From Melioribacteraceae bacterium (GTDB lineage Bacteria > Bacteroidota > Ignavibacteria > Ignavibacteriales > Melioribacteraceae): a stretch of 44,553 nt of DNA. The stretch is taken from contig WGCV01000052.1 in the NCBI GenBank assembly GCA_015493615.1, positions 1 to 44,553 of the forward strand. The letters run 5' to 3'. Both the position numbers and the translations under genes were made by a program. Below, piece after piece: positions 23,269 through 32,160 of the stretch. The notes beneath the pieces were generated by a model. It was given only the letters and a program-made list of their open reading frames with translations. It was not told the origin of the DNA and ran no database searches. How positions within the stretch are numbered: position 1 is the stretch's first letter; every line of letters begins with the position of its first letter.

Positions 23269-24543
23269 TCATCTTGAATGTTTTGTTAAAGTTTGGCGAA
23301 TTAGTTCTTCTATTTCTTTTTCGGTAACCGGAGTTTGTTTGTTGTCAATCTCGGCAACAAATAAATAGCCTTCTCTTTTTCCGGTTTTTAGAATCGCATT
23401 TACCAGCTTCAACTGATCGCTTCTAATGCTGCGTCCGGATTTACCATCCCACAATTCAACGCTGGAAAGGCAACCTGTTGTAGGGGTTAACGGATAGTAA
23501 GATTCTTTATTGTAGTATTGCGGGTTATCTGTCGAGCCGTGTACTACCAATTTGTTCCTTCCTAACTTGCCCGCATAAAATGTTTCGGTAAATCGGTAGT
23601 TGTTTCTTAAGTCTTCCGGAAGAAGTTTAAGATAGGAAGTTAACGACCATTGATTGTTCGAGAGTTTTCCGAAAGAGAATTTTACGGGACCGACTTCAAA
23701 AGGAAGTCGCGTAATTAATGCCGGAGTCGGTCCGATGGATTTTTTCTTCGATTGATAAAATCCTTGAAATGAAAATAATCCTTGCGGGGTATTCCCGTCC
23801 TCCAAAAAATATGGCAAGTTTGCTACGGAATAACCGAGCTGCGGGATTGTAAAAAGTGTAGAATCATTTAACATTAAGAAGTTGCCGTCAGGTTTACGGA
23901 TGAATGTAATACCGGGAATTTTTCTGTTATGTCTTAGGAATGTAAAAATAACAAGATGGTTTTTCATAAATGTTCTTTCTAAAATATCCGCGAATTCCCT
24001 TTTAGTCAATGGTTTGTAATTTGAAAGTAAATCTTGTTGAGTTAGATTCAAAAGCAGATTATTATTGTCGGAAAACTTTAATTGCAATTTTTTTGCAAGC
24101 GTGGAATCCGGATATTTTTTCCCCTTGAGATAATAAAGAGCATAAACGGCAATCTTGGGGTTTTTTGTTCGGTTAAAGATAGAGCTGATTTGACCCTTGA
24201 ATTTATTGGGGTAAAGAGTTTTAGCCGTAATAATTGCCCGCAGTAACAAATGATTTGGGACCTGAGAATTATTGGTTAAAATCTCTCCGATTGTTTTTTC
24301 GAGCTGAGGCGTTCTTACATAATAGAGCGCAGCTTGATACAGCGTATTACTAATTTGTTTTTCATGAAGAGCGAAGTTCTTCAATTGCGCAGTTCTTGAA
24401 ATTCGGGATTTAATAAGCGAATCAAAATGAGCTTGTTCTTTATGCAGCACAAAATTCGTTTTTAATTTTCTTGAACTTAGTTGCCATTGCGCGTGAATGC
24501 TTGTAAACGCAATTAAAAAAACGATGATAATTATTTTTTTCAA
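23269..24543 (-). CDS. Secreted L,D-transpeptidase (YkuD)-like protein
   Basis: 424 residues with a Sec signal peptide (MKKIIIIVFLIAFTSIHAQ). Residues 30-190 are helical and repeat-like, without a known domain. From about 215 to 370 the sequence resembles a YkuD catalytic domain: the HG of VVHGSTDNPQYY (H335) and the cysteine in TPTTGCLSS (C358) have the spacing of the HxxG...GC motif that cross-links or trims peptidoglycan. The usual SHGCIR is here TTGCLSS, so it is a divergent member. It would act in the periplasm on murein peptides. The gene stands alone, divergent from the amgK-murU peptidoglycan-sugar operon 75 bp away, and the two may share a promoter region. Catalytic activity is inferred. 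Confidence 0.75.
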   Translation of the reverse strand: MKKIIIIVFLIAFTSIHAQWQLSSRKLKTNFVLHKEQAHFDSLIKSRISRTAQLKNFALHEKQISNTLYQAALYYVRTPQLEKTIGEILTNNSQVPNHLLLRAIITAKTLYPNKFKGQISSIFNRTKNPKIAVYALYYLKGKKYPDSTLAKKLQLKFSDNNNLLLNLTQQDLLSNYKPLTKREFADILERTFMKNHLVIFTFLRHNRKIPGITFIRKPDGNFLMLNDSTLFTIPQLGYSVANLPYFLEDGNTPQGLFSFQGFYQSKKKSIGPTPALITRLPFEVGPVKFSFGKLSNNQWSLTSYLKLLPEDLRNNYRFTETFYAGKLGRNKLVVHGSTDNPQYYNKESYYPLTPTTGCLSSVELWDGKSGRSIRSDQLKLVNAILKTGKREGYLFVAEIDNKQTPVTEKEIEELIRQTLTKHSR

Positions 24544-24618
24544 TACGATATTTCCATTTTTAAAGAAAGGAATTATAATAATTTATTAAGTTTGTTGAAC
24601 GAAAAATATCCGGGAAAT

Positions 24619-25620
24619 ATGATTAACGAAGCAAAAAAAATAGTTGAAAAATGGAGCGGAGAAAAGATAGAATCAATTTATCTTCTGCCTCCTTCGGGTT
24701 CCCCGAGAAGATATTACAGAGCAATTTTTAAGGACCGTTCCTTTATTGTAACATACAGTTCAAATATTGAAGAGAATAAAACTTTTATTTCTTTTACAAA
24801 AAATTTCAATTCAAAAAAATTAAAAGTTCCTGAAATACTTTATCTGTCGGATGATTATAATTTTTATATCCAATCTGATCTTGGAGATGACAGATTGTTC
24901 GATTACTTAAAACGGAACGGCTGGAGCGAAAATGTAAAAGCGATATACAAAAAGAGTTTGGATGAATTACTTAAGTTTCAGTTTAACGGACTCGGTGATT
25001 TGGACTTGTCTTTAGCATATCCGCGCAGAGAGTTTGACCGCCAATCGATAATGTGGGATTTGAATTATTTTAAATATTATTTCATCAAATTGGGTGAAAT
25101 TGATTTTAACGAACAGCGGCTTGAAGATGATTTTAATTCGTTTACGGAATTTTTATTAGAAGCTGAACGCAGTTTTTTTCTCTATCGTGATTTTCAGACG
25201 CGCAACATAATGATAGTTGACGAAACCCCTTATTTTATTGATTATCAAGGCGGGCGGAAAGGAGCGCTTCATTATGATGTGGCGTCGATTCTCTATGATG
25301 CTAAAGCCGACATCCCGGAATCCGCTAAAGATGAAATGTTGAAATATTATGTTGATAATCTCAAACGAATTGATAAAGACAAAGCCGAAAGTTTTTTAGA
25401 TTACTATTACCATTTTGTTTTAGTCAGAATGTTGCAGACGCTTGGAGCGTTTGGTTTCAGGGGAATAGTACAGCGAAAGCCCCACTTTATCGAGTCTATC
25501 CCGTTTGCTATTAATAATATTCAGAAATTAGTTAATGAAAAATTATCAGGCATGCCGTTCCCTGAGTTAAGATGCGTAATCGAAAAGTTCAATATAAAAC
25601 AGTTTGAGGATTTGATTTGA
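24619..25620 (+). CDS. amgK: Amino-sugar anomeric kinase (AmgK-like phosphotransferase)
   Basis: 333 residues from the ATG at 24619; a TTG at 24592 would add nine. It belongs to the aminoglycoside-phosphotransferase fold. The catalytic loop is FFLYRDFQTRNIM, with Asp as base and Asn for metal. The Mg2+ motif is YFIDYQGGRKGALHYDVASILYD. These exact blocks are characteristic of AmgK, which phosphorylates N-acetylmuramate or N-acetylglucosamine at C1 in peptidoglycan recycling. The next gene, overlapping by 4 bp, is the matching nucleotidyltransferase MurU, which strongly supports this function over antibiotic resistance. Cytoplasmic. The related recycling genes mupP and anmK are not in the window. 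Confidence 0.82.
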   Translation: MINEAKKIVEKWSGEKIESIYLLPPSGSPRRYYRAIFKDRSFIVTYSSNIEENKTFISFTKNFNSKKLKVPEILYLSDDYNFYIQSDLGDDRLFDYLKRNGWSENVKAIYKKSLDELLKFQFNGLGDLDLSLAYPRREFDRQSIMWDLNYFKYYFIKLGEIDFNEQRLEDDFNSFTEFLLEAERSFFLYRDFQTRNIMIVDETPYFIDYQGGRKGALHYDVASILYDAKADIPESAKDEMLKYYVDNLKRIDKDKAESFLDYYYHFVLVRMLQTLGAFGFRGIVQRKPHFIESIPFAINNIQKLVNEKLSGMPFPELRCVIEKFNIKQFEDLI

Positions 25621-26357
25621 AAGTAACGGGCATGATTCTCGCCGCCGGATTCGGTACGCGCCTTCAACCATTGACAAACATGCTGCCTAAAGCTCTCATC
25701 CCCTTTTTGGGAAAGCCGATGATTGATTATGTGATTAATAAAATGAAGGATTTCGGAATTGAGCGGATTGTGGTTAATGTTCATCATCACAGAGAAAAAA
25801 TAATTGAATATTTAACAAATAAAGATTTTGGAGTAGAAATCAAAGTCTCCGATGAAAAGGATGAGCATCTGTTAACCGGCGGCGGCATAAAAAAAGCGAC
25901 TAAGTATTTTCAGAACTCCGATAATATTTTAGTTCATAATGCCGATATTATTTCATCTGTTAATTATACGGAGTTTCTTTCATTCCATGAAGATAGACAC
26001 GCCCGGATTACTCTTGCCGTGAGGAGTAAGGATGATTCCAGAGTCTTTTGTTTTAATAAACAGATGGAATTAACCGGATGGATGAATAAAAAAACAGGAA
26101 AAGTGAGAAAGAGCAAAGTTAACGAGACACCGAAAGAATATGGGTTTAACGGGATTTATCTTCTCTCTGCTCAAGCGCTTAAAGAATTCCCCGAAATGAA
26201 AAAGTTTTCTGTTGTGGATTTCTTTTTGGAATACACTAAGACAAACCCCGTGCTTGGATTTGTTGATAATAGTCCGTATTGGTTTGACTTAGGCTCCGTT
26301 GAAAAGATTGAAAAAGCCGAGAATTACTTTAGAAAAGAAGGAATAAAAATTGAATAA
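25617..26357 (+). CDS. murU: Sugar-1-phosphate nucleotidyltransferase, MurU-like
   Basis: 246 residues, somewhat over the length of MurU. The N-terminal GMILAAGFGTRLQPLT is the nucleotide-binding and catalytic signature, followed by PKALIPFLGKPMIDY and the LLTGGGIKKA block. NADIIS binds the metal, and the WFDLGSVEKIEKAE block near the C-terminus binds sugar phosphate. MurU turns MurNAc-1-P and UTP into UDP-MurNAc. It starts with TTG (an ATG at 25632 would cut into the conserved strand) and overlaps amgK by 4 bp, so the two are coupled. The downstream gene starts 8 bp before its stop codon. Confidence 0.82.
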   Translation: MKVTGMILAAGFGTRLQPLTNMLPKALIPFLGKPMIDYVINKMKDFGIERIVVNVHHHREKIIEYLTNKDFGVEIKVSDEKDEHLLTGGGIKKATKYFQNSDNILVHNADIISSVNYTEFLSFHEDRHARITLAVRSKDDSRVFCFNKQMELTGWMNKKTGKVRKSKVNETPKEYGFNGIYLLSAQALKEFPEMKKFSVVDFFLEYTKTNPVLGFVDNSPYWFDLGSVEKIEKAENYFRKEGIKIE

Positions 26358-27669
26358 ACTGTTGCTGACATATCTGCTCCTTGTTGTTTCGGTATTTGCG
26401 CAAAACGGAATAATCAAATCGTATTATCCAAACGGAAAAGTTCATACACAAGAATCTTACGTTGACGACGTTAAAGACGGAGCATTTTACACTTACTATG
26501 AAAACGGCAATCTTGCCGAAGAAAAGAATTTTTCGTCGGGTGTTCTGAACGGCTGGATAAGAACCTTTTATGAAAGCGGTTTATTACGGGAGGAAGTTTA
26601 TGTTGAAAACGGAATAAGGAACGGCGTCGATAAGCTATATTACGGTAACGGAGCTTTGGCTCAAGTCCGTTCTTATAAAAACGGAAAGTTAATTAAAATA
26701 ATTAAGCTCGATTATGATTCTACTTACGTAGCTCCCGCCGACGCCTTTGTCGGAAGCAATCAAAAAATAATAAATAAAAAAAGCGATGAAATAATTTGTA
26801 ATGTTTTTGAATGTCCCGTCCCGATTGGCGGAATGGCGTCAATTGAAAGAAAGATTGTTTATCCCAAACATGCAAAGTTATACGGACTGGAAGGCGATGT
26901 TTTGTTGATTGCTAAAATTGATTCATCGGGCAAGGTAGTTTCCACTAAAGTCCTTAAAAAATTGGGCTTGGGATGCGATGAAGCCGCTGAAAAAGCAGTT
27001 AAAGAAACCAGATTTTTCCCCGGAAAAGATAAGAATGGGAAAACAGTTGAAGCTTTGGCGACTTTAAAAGTTAATTTTTCACTCGGAAGAAAGAAGCATT
27101 TAGTCTCGGCGAAAAAAACGACTCGGGATTTCAGCGAATTTGTATCAAATGAGATATACGATAACAAAAAAATAAGTCCGGTTTCAGGGGAGAAATCATC
27201 GGGAATAAAAAAAGAGAAAGGAATTTTGAATAAAGTAACCGAAGTCAAGAAAACGGCAAGACAAGAGAAAGCGGAAGAAATCAGCTCCCAAGAAAATGAA
27301 GTTGTTCAAACCTTCGTTAAATCTAAAAAGAAAAAGCTAAATGTTCGCAAGTCGTCAATACCGGCGCAGCCCCGGATTACTTGTTTAAGTTCGGCTTGCG
27401 CAACTCCGGTAGGGGGCGTCGCCGCTCTGCAAAAACAATTTAAGATTCCGAAACGAGTAATTGAAAAGGGGATCAAGGGAGTTGTAGTTATTCAAGTTTC
27501 GATTGATAAATATGGATATGTAAAGGATACCAAGATAATAAAGGGATTGCCATACGGCGCAAACGATGCCGCCGAAGTTGCCGTTCTATATACCGCATTT
27601 AAACCGGCAATTGAAAACGGAGAAAGAGTAGGGGCATTATTGGAAATTACTCTTCCCGTAAAATATTAA
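26350..27669 (+). CDS. Exported YwqK-repeat protein with two TonB C-terminal domains
   Basis: 439 residues. Signal peptide at residues 1-17 (LLLTYLLLVVSVFAQ). About residues 20-115 hold four YwqK/MORN-like repeats of the form YYENGNLAEEKNFSSGVLNG. There are two TonB C-terminal domains: at about 155-250 (PIGGMASIERKIVYP, LEGDVLLIAKIDSSGKVV) and at about 355-439 (PVGGVAALQKQFKIP, VVVIQVSIDKYGYVK). Between them lies a Lys/Glu-rich linker. Normal TonB has one N-terminal transmembrane anchor and one such domain. This one looks periplasmic and unanchored, and may contact outer-membrane receptors or other envelope parts. It starts at TTG with an 8-bp overlap with murU, so it is in the same operon. 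Function unknown; the architecture call is firm. Confidence 0.75.
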   Translation: MNKLLLTYLLLVVSVFAQNGIIKSYYPNGKVHTQESYVDDVKDGAFYTYYENGNLAEEKNFSSGVLNGWIRTFYESGLLREEVYVENGIRNGVDKLYYGNGALAQVRSYKNGKLIKIIKLDYDSTYVAPADAFVGSNQKIINKKSDEIICNVFECPVPIGGMASIERKIVYPKHAKLYGLEGDVLLIAKIDSSGKVVSTKVLKKLGLGCDEAAEKAVKETRFFPGKDKNGKTVEALATLKVNFSLGRKKHLVSAKKTTRDFSEFVSNEIYDNKKISPVSGEKSSGIKKEKGILNKVTEVKKTARQEKAEEISSQENEVVQTFVKSKKKKLNVRKSSIPAQPRITCLSSACATPVGGVAALQKQFKIPKRVIEKGIKGVVVIQVSIDKYGYVKDTKIIKGLPYGANDAAEVAVLYTAFKPAIENGERVGALLEITLPVKY

Positions 27670-27747
27670 ATTGTGATACCCGCGTTATTCACTTAAAGCA
27701 ACTTTTTATTATATTTATTTATCATACAACAATTCTTTGGAGGAAAA

Positions 27748-27921
27748 ATGGCAGACGGTGGATGGGTTGCCGGTTGGGGTACGTTATCATTAATTAATGC
27801 CGGTTTGGCGCAGGCAAAGAACAGAAGCGGATTTTTGTGGTGGCTGACTTCTCTATTCTTAGGACCTTTAGCTACCCTTTTAATTGTTGTGCTTCCGAAG
27901 TTAGATGAAGTTGTTGAATAA
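27748..27921 (+). CDS. Small hydrophobic protein (57 residues)
   Basis: An ATG with the strongest Shine-Dalgarno of the window (GGAGG, 27739-27743, five bases upstream) opens 57 codons. The N-terminus is Gly/Trp-rich (MADGGWVAGWGTLSLINAG). A short basic stretch (AKNRSG) precedes one hydrophobic segment (FLWWLTSLFLGPLATLLIVV), and the end is acidic (PKLDEVVE). It resembles small single-helix membrane proteins that annotate poorly because of length. Its own upstream region has an AT-rich promoter-like stretch, so it may be independently transcribed. Function unknown. Confidence 0.72.
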   Translation: MADGGWVAGWGTLSLINAGLAQAKNRSGFLWWLTSLFLGPLATLLIVVLPKLDEVVE

Positions 27922-28001
27922 TAAAATCAGTCGCTTTAGGGTTCTTACTTTTTCATCTTAACTTTTTTAGCTATTTTTACTTAACAAATTGCCGGAATTA
28001 T

Positions 28002-28541
28002 ATGAGTAAAATAGAAGAAATTAAATATCTGCTTCATGTTAACGGTATTAAGTACAGTTGGCTTGCCAACGAACTTGACATGAAACTTTCAACTCTTAAA
28101 TATCTTCTTGAAGAGTCTGATATTATTGACGATGAGCTTTATGAAAGAATAAAAGAGCTTATCGACTCTTACCAATATGAGCTTGATTTATTTGAAGAAG
28201 ACCCCGCTGAAAATTATGATTTATTTGACGAAGCGAATTTTGCAGCCGGAGTGGGAGCAAGAATCAGAGTTTTCGCAAAAAGAAGATTCGGCTCATACAC
28301 AAAACTGGCTGAAGCTCTCGGGATGTCTCCGCAGCATTTGCAGCAGTATATCAGCGGGCGGCGAGAGCCGGGAACTAAAATGCTGATCAGGTTTCTTCGC
28401 GTGGGATGCGATATAAACTGGCTGCTGGGCGCTACGGAAAGAGTCGAATCATATCGGGTTTATAAACTTGAAAGCGAAGTTAAAAAGCTCAGAAATACAA
28501 TATCCAAAATTTCAGAGATAATTGAGCACAGTAAGAAATAG
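28002..28541 (+). CDS. XRE-type transcriptional regulator with two helix-turn-helix segments
   Basis: 179 residues. The first 45 look like a helix-turn-helix (KYSWLANELDMKLSTLKYLL). Residues 50-80 are acidic. Residues 84-142 are a typical Cro/CI (XRE) domain: GARIRVFAKRRFGSYTKLAEALGMSPQHLQQYISGRREPGTKML, then INWLLGATE. The C-terminal 35 residues form a coiled coil (LESEVKKLRNTISKISEII), likely for dimerisation. No effector domain is seen. Cytoplasmic DNA-binding protein, possibly controlling the MFS pump that starts 115 bp downstream on the same strand. That link is inferred from position only. Confidence 0.82.
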   Translation: MSKIEEIKYLLHVNGIKYSWLANELDMKLSTLKYLLEESDIIDDELYERIKELIDSYQYELDLFEEDPAENYDLFDEANFAAGVGARIRVFAKRRFGSYTKLAEALGMSPQHLQQYISGRREPGTKMLIRFLRVGCDINWLLGATERVESYRVYKLESEVKKLRNTISKISEIIEHSKK

Positions 28542-28593
28542 CGGCTCACGATTTATTAATTTTACTTCATCTTTTTTTGTTTCCGGCAAAAAA

Positions 28594-28625
28594 TTGCTTT
28601 AAGTAATAGTCTGTTATTATATTTC
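28594..28625 (+). promoter_or_regulatory. Possible promoter of the MFS gene
   Basis: TTG at 28594 and TATATTTC at 28618, 21 bases apart, resemble the Bacteroidota -33 (TTG) and -7 (TAnnTTTG) elements. A similar TTATTATATTT lies before the 57-residue gene at about 27706. The match is weak. Confidence 0.25.
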
Positions 28626-28656
28626 TGTTTATAGAAAAATAAAATACGGTAGTTGT

Positions 28657-29835
28657 TTGAACCCTGAAAATTCCGATTTGAAAAAATTCAAAACGCTTGA
28701 CGTTGTTACGATTTCTTCCGCGCATTTTATACACGATGTTTTTTCATCTTTCCTTGCGCCGATTCTTCCCCTCTTGATTGATAAATTGGGCTTTTCGCTC
28801 GGGCTTGCGGGAATTCTTTCGATGATTCAGCGAATTCCGAGTTTGTTAAATCCTTTTGTCGGATTAGCCGCGGATAAGCTCCCCATGCGTTACTTACTTA
28901 TAGCGGCGCCTTCTGTTACGGCAATAAGTATGAGTTTGCTCGGCGTCGCTCCTACATACACATTTCTGGTAATTCTGCTTCTGATGATGGGAGTAGGCGC
29001 ATCGATGTTTCATGTACCCGCGCCGGTAATTATAAGAAGCGTGTCCGGGGAGAGAGTAGGTAAAGGAATGAGCTTTTTTATGTTCGGCGGAGAAGTTGCG
29101 CGAAGCGTCGGACCCATTGTGATTCTCGGAGCGGTCTCGCTTTGGGGATTGGAGGGAACGTGGAAGCTGATTCCTATCGGACTGCTGGCGTCTTTAATTT
29201 TGTTTTTCAGATTAAGAAAGTTTAAGATTTCGGAGACGTTCGAGAAAAAAGAAAAGACGGATAAAATTTCCAAAACGCTGAAAGAAATCTATCCTCTCTT
29301 CGGTAATATTGCCGCCGCAACCTTTTTTATTGCCTTAATGAAAGGCGCTTTAACGGCTTTTCTCCCTACGTTTATTACCATGAAAGGCGAAACTGTTTGG
29401 GCGGGGGGAATAGCTCTTTCCGTGTTTCAGCTTTCAGGCGCAGCCGGCTCATTTATCTCCGGGACAATTTCCGACAGGCTCGGGAGAAGAAACACTCTGA
29501 TAATTATTGTTTTACTTGCGCCGATCTTTCTTTGGGGATTTGTATTGTCCGATGGAATTCTATCTTTGGGATTTCTTATTTTGCTCGGACTTGTGAGTTT
29601 CGGGACGACGCCGATTTTATTGGCGGTAGTAAATAACCTTCGCTCCGAACGTCCCGCGTTTATTAACGGAGTTTATATAACGATTAATTTTTTTATCGGG
29701 GGCGGGGCGATTCTTCTCATCGGAATATTAGGAGATTTATTCACATTGGAGCTTACATATAAAATTGTGGGAACAACGATTTTATTATCGATTCCCTTTA
29801 TATTTAAGATTGAAAAACACGAAAGAAAACTTTGA
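28657..29835 (+). CDS. MFS transporter, fosmidomycin-resistance (Fsr) type
   Basis: 392 residues with about 12 hydrophobic segments. The N-terminal AHFIHDVFSSFLAPILP and MFHVPAPVIIRSVSGERVGKGMSFF-GGEVARSVGP motifs are the hallmarks of the fosmidomycin resistance (Fsr) branch of the major facilitator superfamily. Another short motif, GTISDRLGRRNT, lies in the middle loop. Such proteins are proton-driven exporters; fosmidomycin is one substrate known in E. coli, but the natural ones are unclear. The start is TTG (no ATG near), 115 bp after the XRE gene. The hydrolase gene follows 20 bp later and is probably co-transcribed. Confidence 0.88.
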   Translation: MNPENSDLKKFKTLDVVTISSAHFIHDVFSSFLAPILPLLIDKLGFSLGLAGILSMIQRIPSLLNPFVGLAADKLPMRYLLIAAPSVTAISMSLLGVAPTYTFLVILLLMMGVGASMFHVPAPVIIRSVSGERVGKGMSFFMFGGEVARSVGPIVILGAVSLWGLEGTWKLIPIGLLASLILFFRLRKFKISETFEKKEKTDKISKTLKEIYPLFGNIAAATFFIALMKGALTAFLPTFITMKGETVWAGGIALSVFQLSGAAGSFISGTISDRLGRRNTLIIIVLLAPIFLWGFVLSDGILSLGFLILLGLVSFGTTPILLAVVNNLRSERPAFINGVYITINFFIGGGAILLIGILGDLFTLELTYKIVGTTILLSIPFIFKIEKHERKL

Positions 29836-29854
29836 CAAAAAAAGGTGAAATTAT

Positions 29855-30700
29855 ATGAACTTTAATCCGATCTGTGACGACTTAAAATATAATCCTCAGC
29901 ATGAAGCCGTAGTTACTACTACAATTCTTGAGAGTGAAGGGAAAAGACTAAGGGGAACTATCTTTGCATACACAGATAACGAGCCGCGCAAAACAATACT
30001 TCTTCTTCACGGTTTTCCCGGCTCGGAATTTGCGTATGATTTAGGGCATATCTTTTTGCGCGCAGGGTGGAATGTTGTAGGATTTCATTACCGCGGAATT
30101 TGGGGAAGCGAAGGGGAATTCACATTTGAAAATACAATTGCAGATGTAAAAAATGTAATTAAAATTCTACTTGAAGATTTATTGGGGAACAGCTTTAGTG
30201 TTGATTCCGAAAAAATTGTTCTTGTCGGGCACAGTTTTGGAGGCTCTCAAGCTTTGAATGCTCTTGCAACCGTGGCAGAAATCAGACATGCCGCCGCGAT
30301 AGCGCCGTTTAATTTTGCCGTTTTGGGCGTTTACTTGCGCGAGCATCCTGAGTTTCTTTCTGTTGCGGAACAGCGCATGGATTGGAGCGCGCGCTTTATT
30401 GAAAATTCATCGGGGAAAAAACTTGTAGCCGAAATGCTTGCGCATGAGGAGGATATGAATCTAATCGGGCTTATCCCCAAATATAAGGATAAGAAGATTC
30501 TGCTTGTCGCCGGAGAACACGATAAAACCTCCGAGCCGCAATATCACTATTACCCTTTTGTGAATGCTTTTAATGAATACCCATTCAACAAAAATTTACA
30601 AAGCAAGCTGCTTAAGGATAATCACTCGTTTGCCAATACAAGGTTGGAATTGAGCCAAACAATTTTAGATTGGCTTAAAGAAGTTGAAAAGGATTTTTAA
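29855..30700 (+). CDS. Alpha/beta-hydrolase
   Basis: 281 residues with a full catalytic triad: nucleophile serine in GHSFGGS, a probable Asp in VAGEHDKTSEP, and His in DNHSFA near the C-terminus. HGFPGSE forms the oxyanion hole. No signal peptide. The fold is that of short-chain esterases and peptidases. The substrate is unknown. A GGTG RBS is present, and the decarboxylase gene starts 3 bp after its stop codon, so the two are one operon. Confidence 0.85.
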   Translation: MNFNPICDDLKYNPQHEAVVTTTILESEGKRLRGTIFAYTDNEPRKTILLLHGFPGSEFAYDLGHIFLRAGWNVVGFHYRGIWGSEGEFTFENTIADVKNVIKILLEDLLGNSFSVDSEKIVLVGHSFGGSQALNALATVAEIRHAAAIAPFNFAVLGVYLREHPEFLSVAEQRMDWSARFIENSSGKKLVAEMLAHEEDMNLIGLIPKYKDKKILLVAGEHDKTSEPQYHYYPFVNAFNEYPFNKNLQSKLLKDNHSFANTRLELSQTILDWLKEVEKDF

Positions 30701-30702
30701 AG

Positions 30703-32154
30703 ATGAAACACAATCGAGATATGAACAGCGAAGAATTCAGGAAACACGCCTACAAGTTTTCCGATTATATCGCCGATTATTTTTCCAAAATAGATTCATT
30801 TCCTGTTCTGCCGGAGATTGAGCCTGGTTGGTTAAAAAACCGTCTTCCCGAAAGCGCTCCCGAAGAAGGGGAATCGTTTGAAGAGATTCTAACACAGATT
30901 GACGACTTAATTATTCCCGCGCTCACACATTGGAATCATCCCAAATTTATGGCGTATTTTAATTCTACGTCTTCAGCTCCCGGCATATTGGGGGAATTTC
31001 TATCCGCCGCGTTAAATCAGAATGCAATGGTCTGGAAAACTTCTCCAGCGGCTACGGAGCTGGAGGAGAAAACGCTGGAGTGGTATCGGGAAATGCTCGG
31101 AGTAACAAATGAGTTTACTCCCTTTATTTATGACACTGCGTCGGTAAGTTCAATGCACGCCTTGGCTTCGGCGCGTGAGAAAAAATTTCCAGGAGTAATT
31201 CGCAATGAAGGTCTATCCGGAAACGGAAAAATTCCCAAGCTGAGAGTTTACATCTCTGAGGAAGCGCACTCCTCGATAGAAAAGAGCGCGATAACGCTCG
31301 GTTTAGGGCTGAACGGAATCAGAAAAATTCCCACTAACGAAAGATTTGAAATGATTCCGTATGAGCTTGAAAAAGCAATAGCCGAAGATAAAATGAAAGG
31401 GATAGAACCGCTGGCTGTTGTTGCAACAGTTGGGACTACTTCTTCAACATCGATTGATCCGGTAAAAGAGATAGCGGCAATTTGCAAACCCAAAAATATT
31501 TGGCTTCATGTTGATGCGGCTTACGGTGGAACCGCGGCTGTTGTTGATGAGAAAAATGCGGTCGTTACTTCAGGCTGGGAAGACGCCGATTCTATTGTGG
31601 TTAATCCGCATAAGTGGATGTTCATTCCCGTTGACTTAAGCGTGTTTTTCACAAAAGAACCGGAAACGCTGAAAAGGGCTTTTTCGTTGGTGCCGGAATA
31701 TCTTAAAACGGCGGAGGACAGCAAAGTAACCAACTACATGGACTACGGACTCCAGCTTGGGAGGCGTTTCCGCTCACTGAAACTTTGGCTTACAATTAAA
31801 TATTTCGGAAAGAAAGGGATTGCGGAAATTGTTGGGGAACATATCCGAATAGCAAATCAGTTTAAAGATTTCATAGATAAATCCGACGGTTTTGAAAGGT
31901 TAGCTCCCGTTCCATTCAGCGTTGTTTCCTTCCGGGCGCTCCCGAACGAAAAAGAAAGCGGGGAAGTTATTAACCGCTTTAATGAGAAGCTGATGGAAAA
32001 CATTAACTCCACCGGAAAATTATTTTTATCTCACACAAAGCTCAAAGGGAAATACGCAATCAGATTGGTAATCTCCGGACTTCACACAAAAGAGAAAGAT
32101 ATGCTTGAAGCTTGGGAAATAATTAATGATGAATATCAAAAATTGCTGAAATAA
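30703..32154 (+). CDS. PLP-dependent aromatic amino-acid decarboxylase (group II)
   Basis: 483 residues, the length of the DOPA/tryptophan decarboxylase family. Seen: PALTHWNHPKFMAYFNSTSS near the N-terminus, LHVDAAYGG (PLP-pyridine Asp and the following Ala) and the internal-aldimine lysine in NPHKWMFIPVDLS. It should decarboxylate an aromatic L-amino acid (Trp, Tyr, Phe or DOPA) to the amine. No other decarboxylation-pathway gene is nearby, so the purpose of the amine is not known. Its ATG is 3 bp after the hydrolase and a second ATG lies at 30721. The LysR gene starts 7 bp after its end. Confidence 0.88.
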   Translation: MKHNRDMNSEEFRKHAYKFSDYIADYFSKIDSFPVLPEIEPGWLKNRLPESAPEEGESFEEILTQIDDLIIPALTHWNHPKFMAYFNSTSSAPGILGEFLSAALNQNAMVWKTSPAATELEEKTLEWYREMLGVTNEFTPFIYDTASVSSMHALASAREKKFPGVIRNEGLSGNGKIPKLRVYISEEAHSSIEKSAITLGLGLNGIRKIPTNERFEMIPYELEKAIAEDKMKGIEPLAVVATVGTTSSTSIDPVKEIAAICKPKNIWLHVDAAYGGTAAVVDEKNAVVTSGWEDADSIVVNPHKWMFIPVDLSVFFTKEPETLKRAFSLVPEYLKTAEDSKVTNYMDYGLQLGRRFRSLKLWLTIKYFGKKGIAEIVGEHIRIANQFKDFIDKSDGFERLAPVPFSVVSFRALPNEKESGEVINRFNEKLMENINSTGKLFLSHTKLKGKYAIRLVISGLHTKEKDMLEAWEIINDEYQKLLK

Positions 32155-32160
32155 ATTTAT

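Noticed and set aside
24619-25620. Aminoglycoside resistance kinase
   Set aside because: The fold is shared, but the downstream overlapping MurU-type nucleotidyltransferase and the loop motifs fit AmgK.
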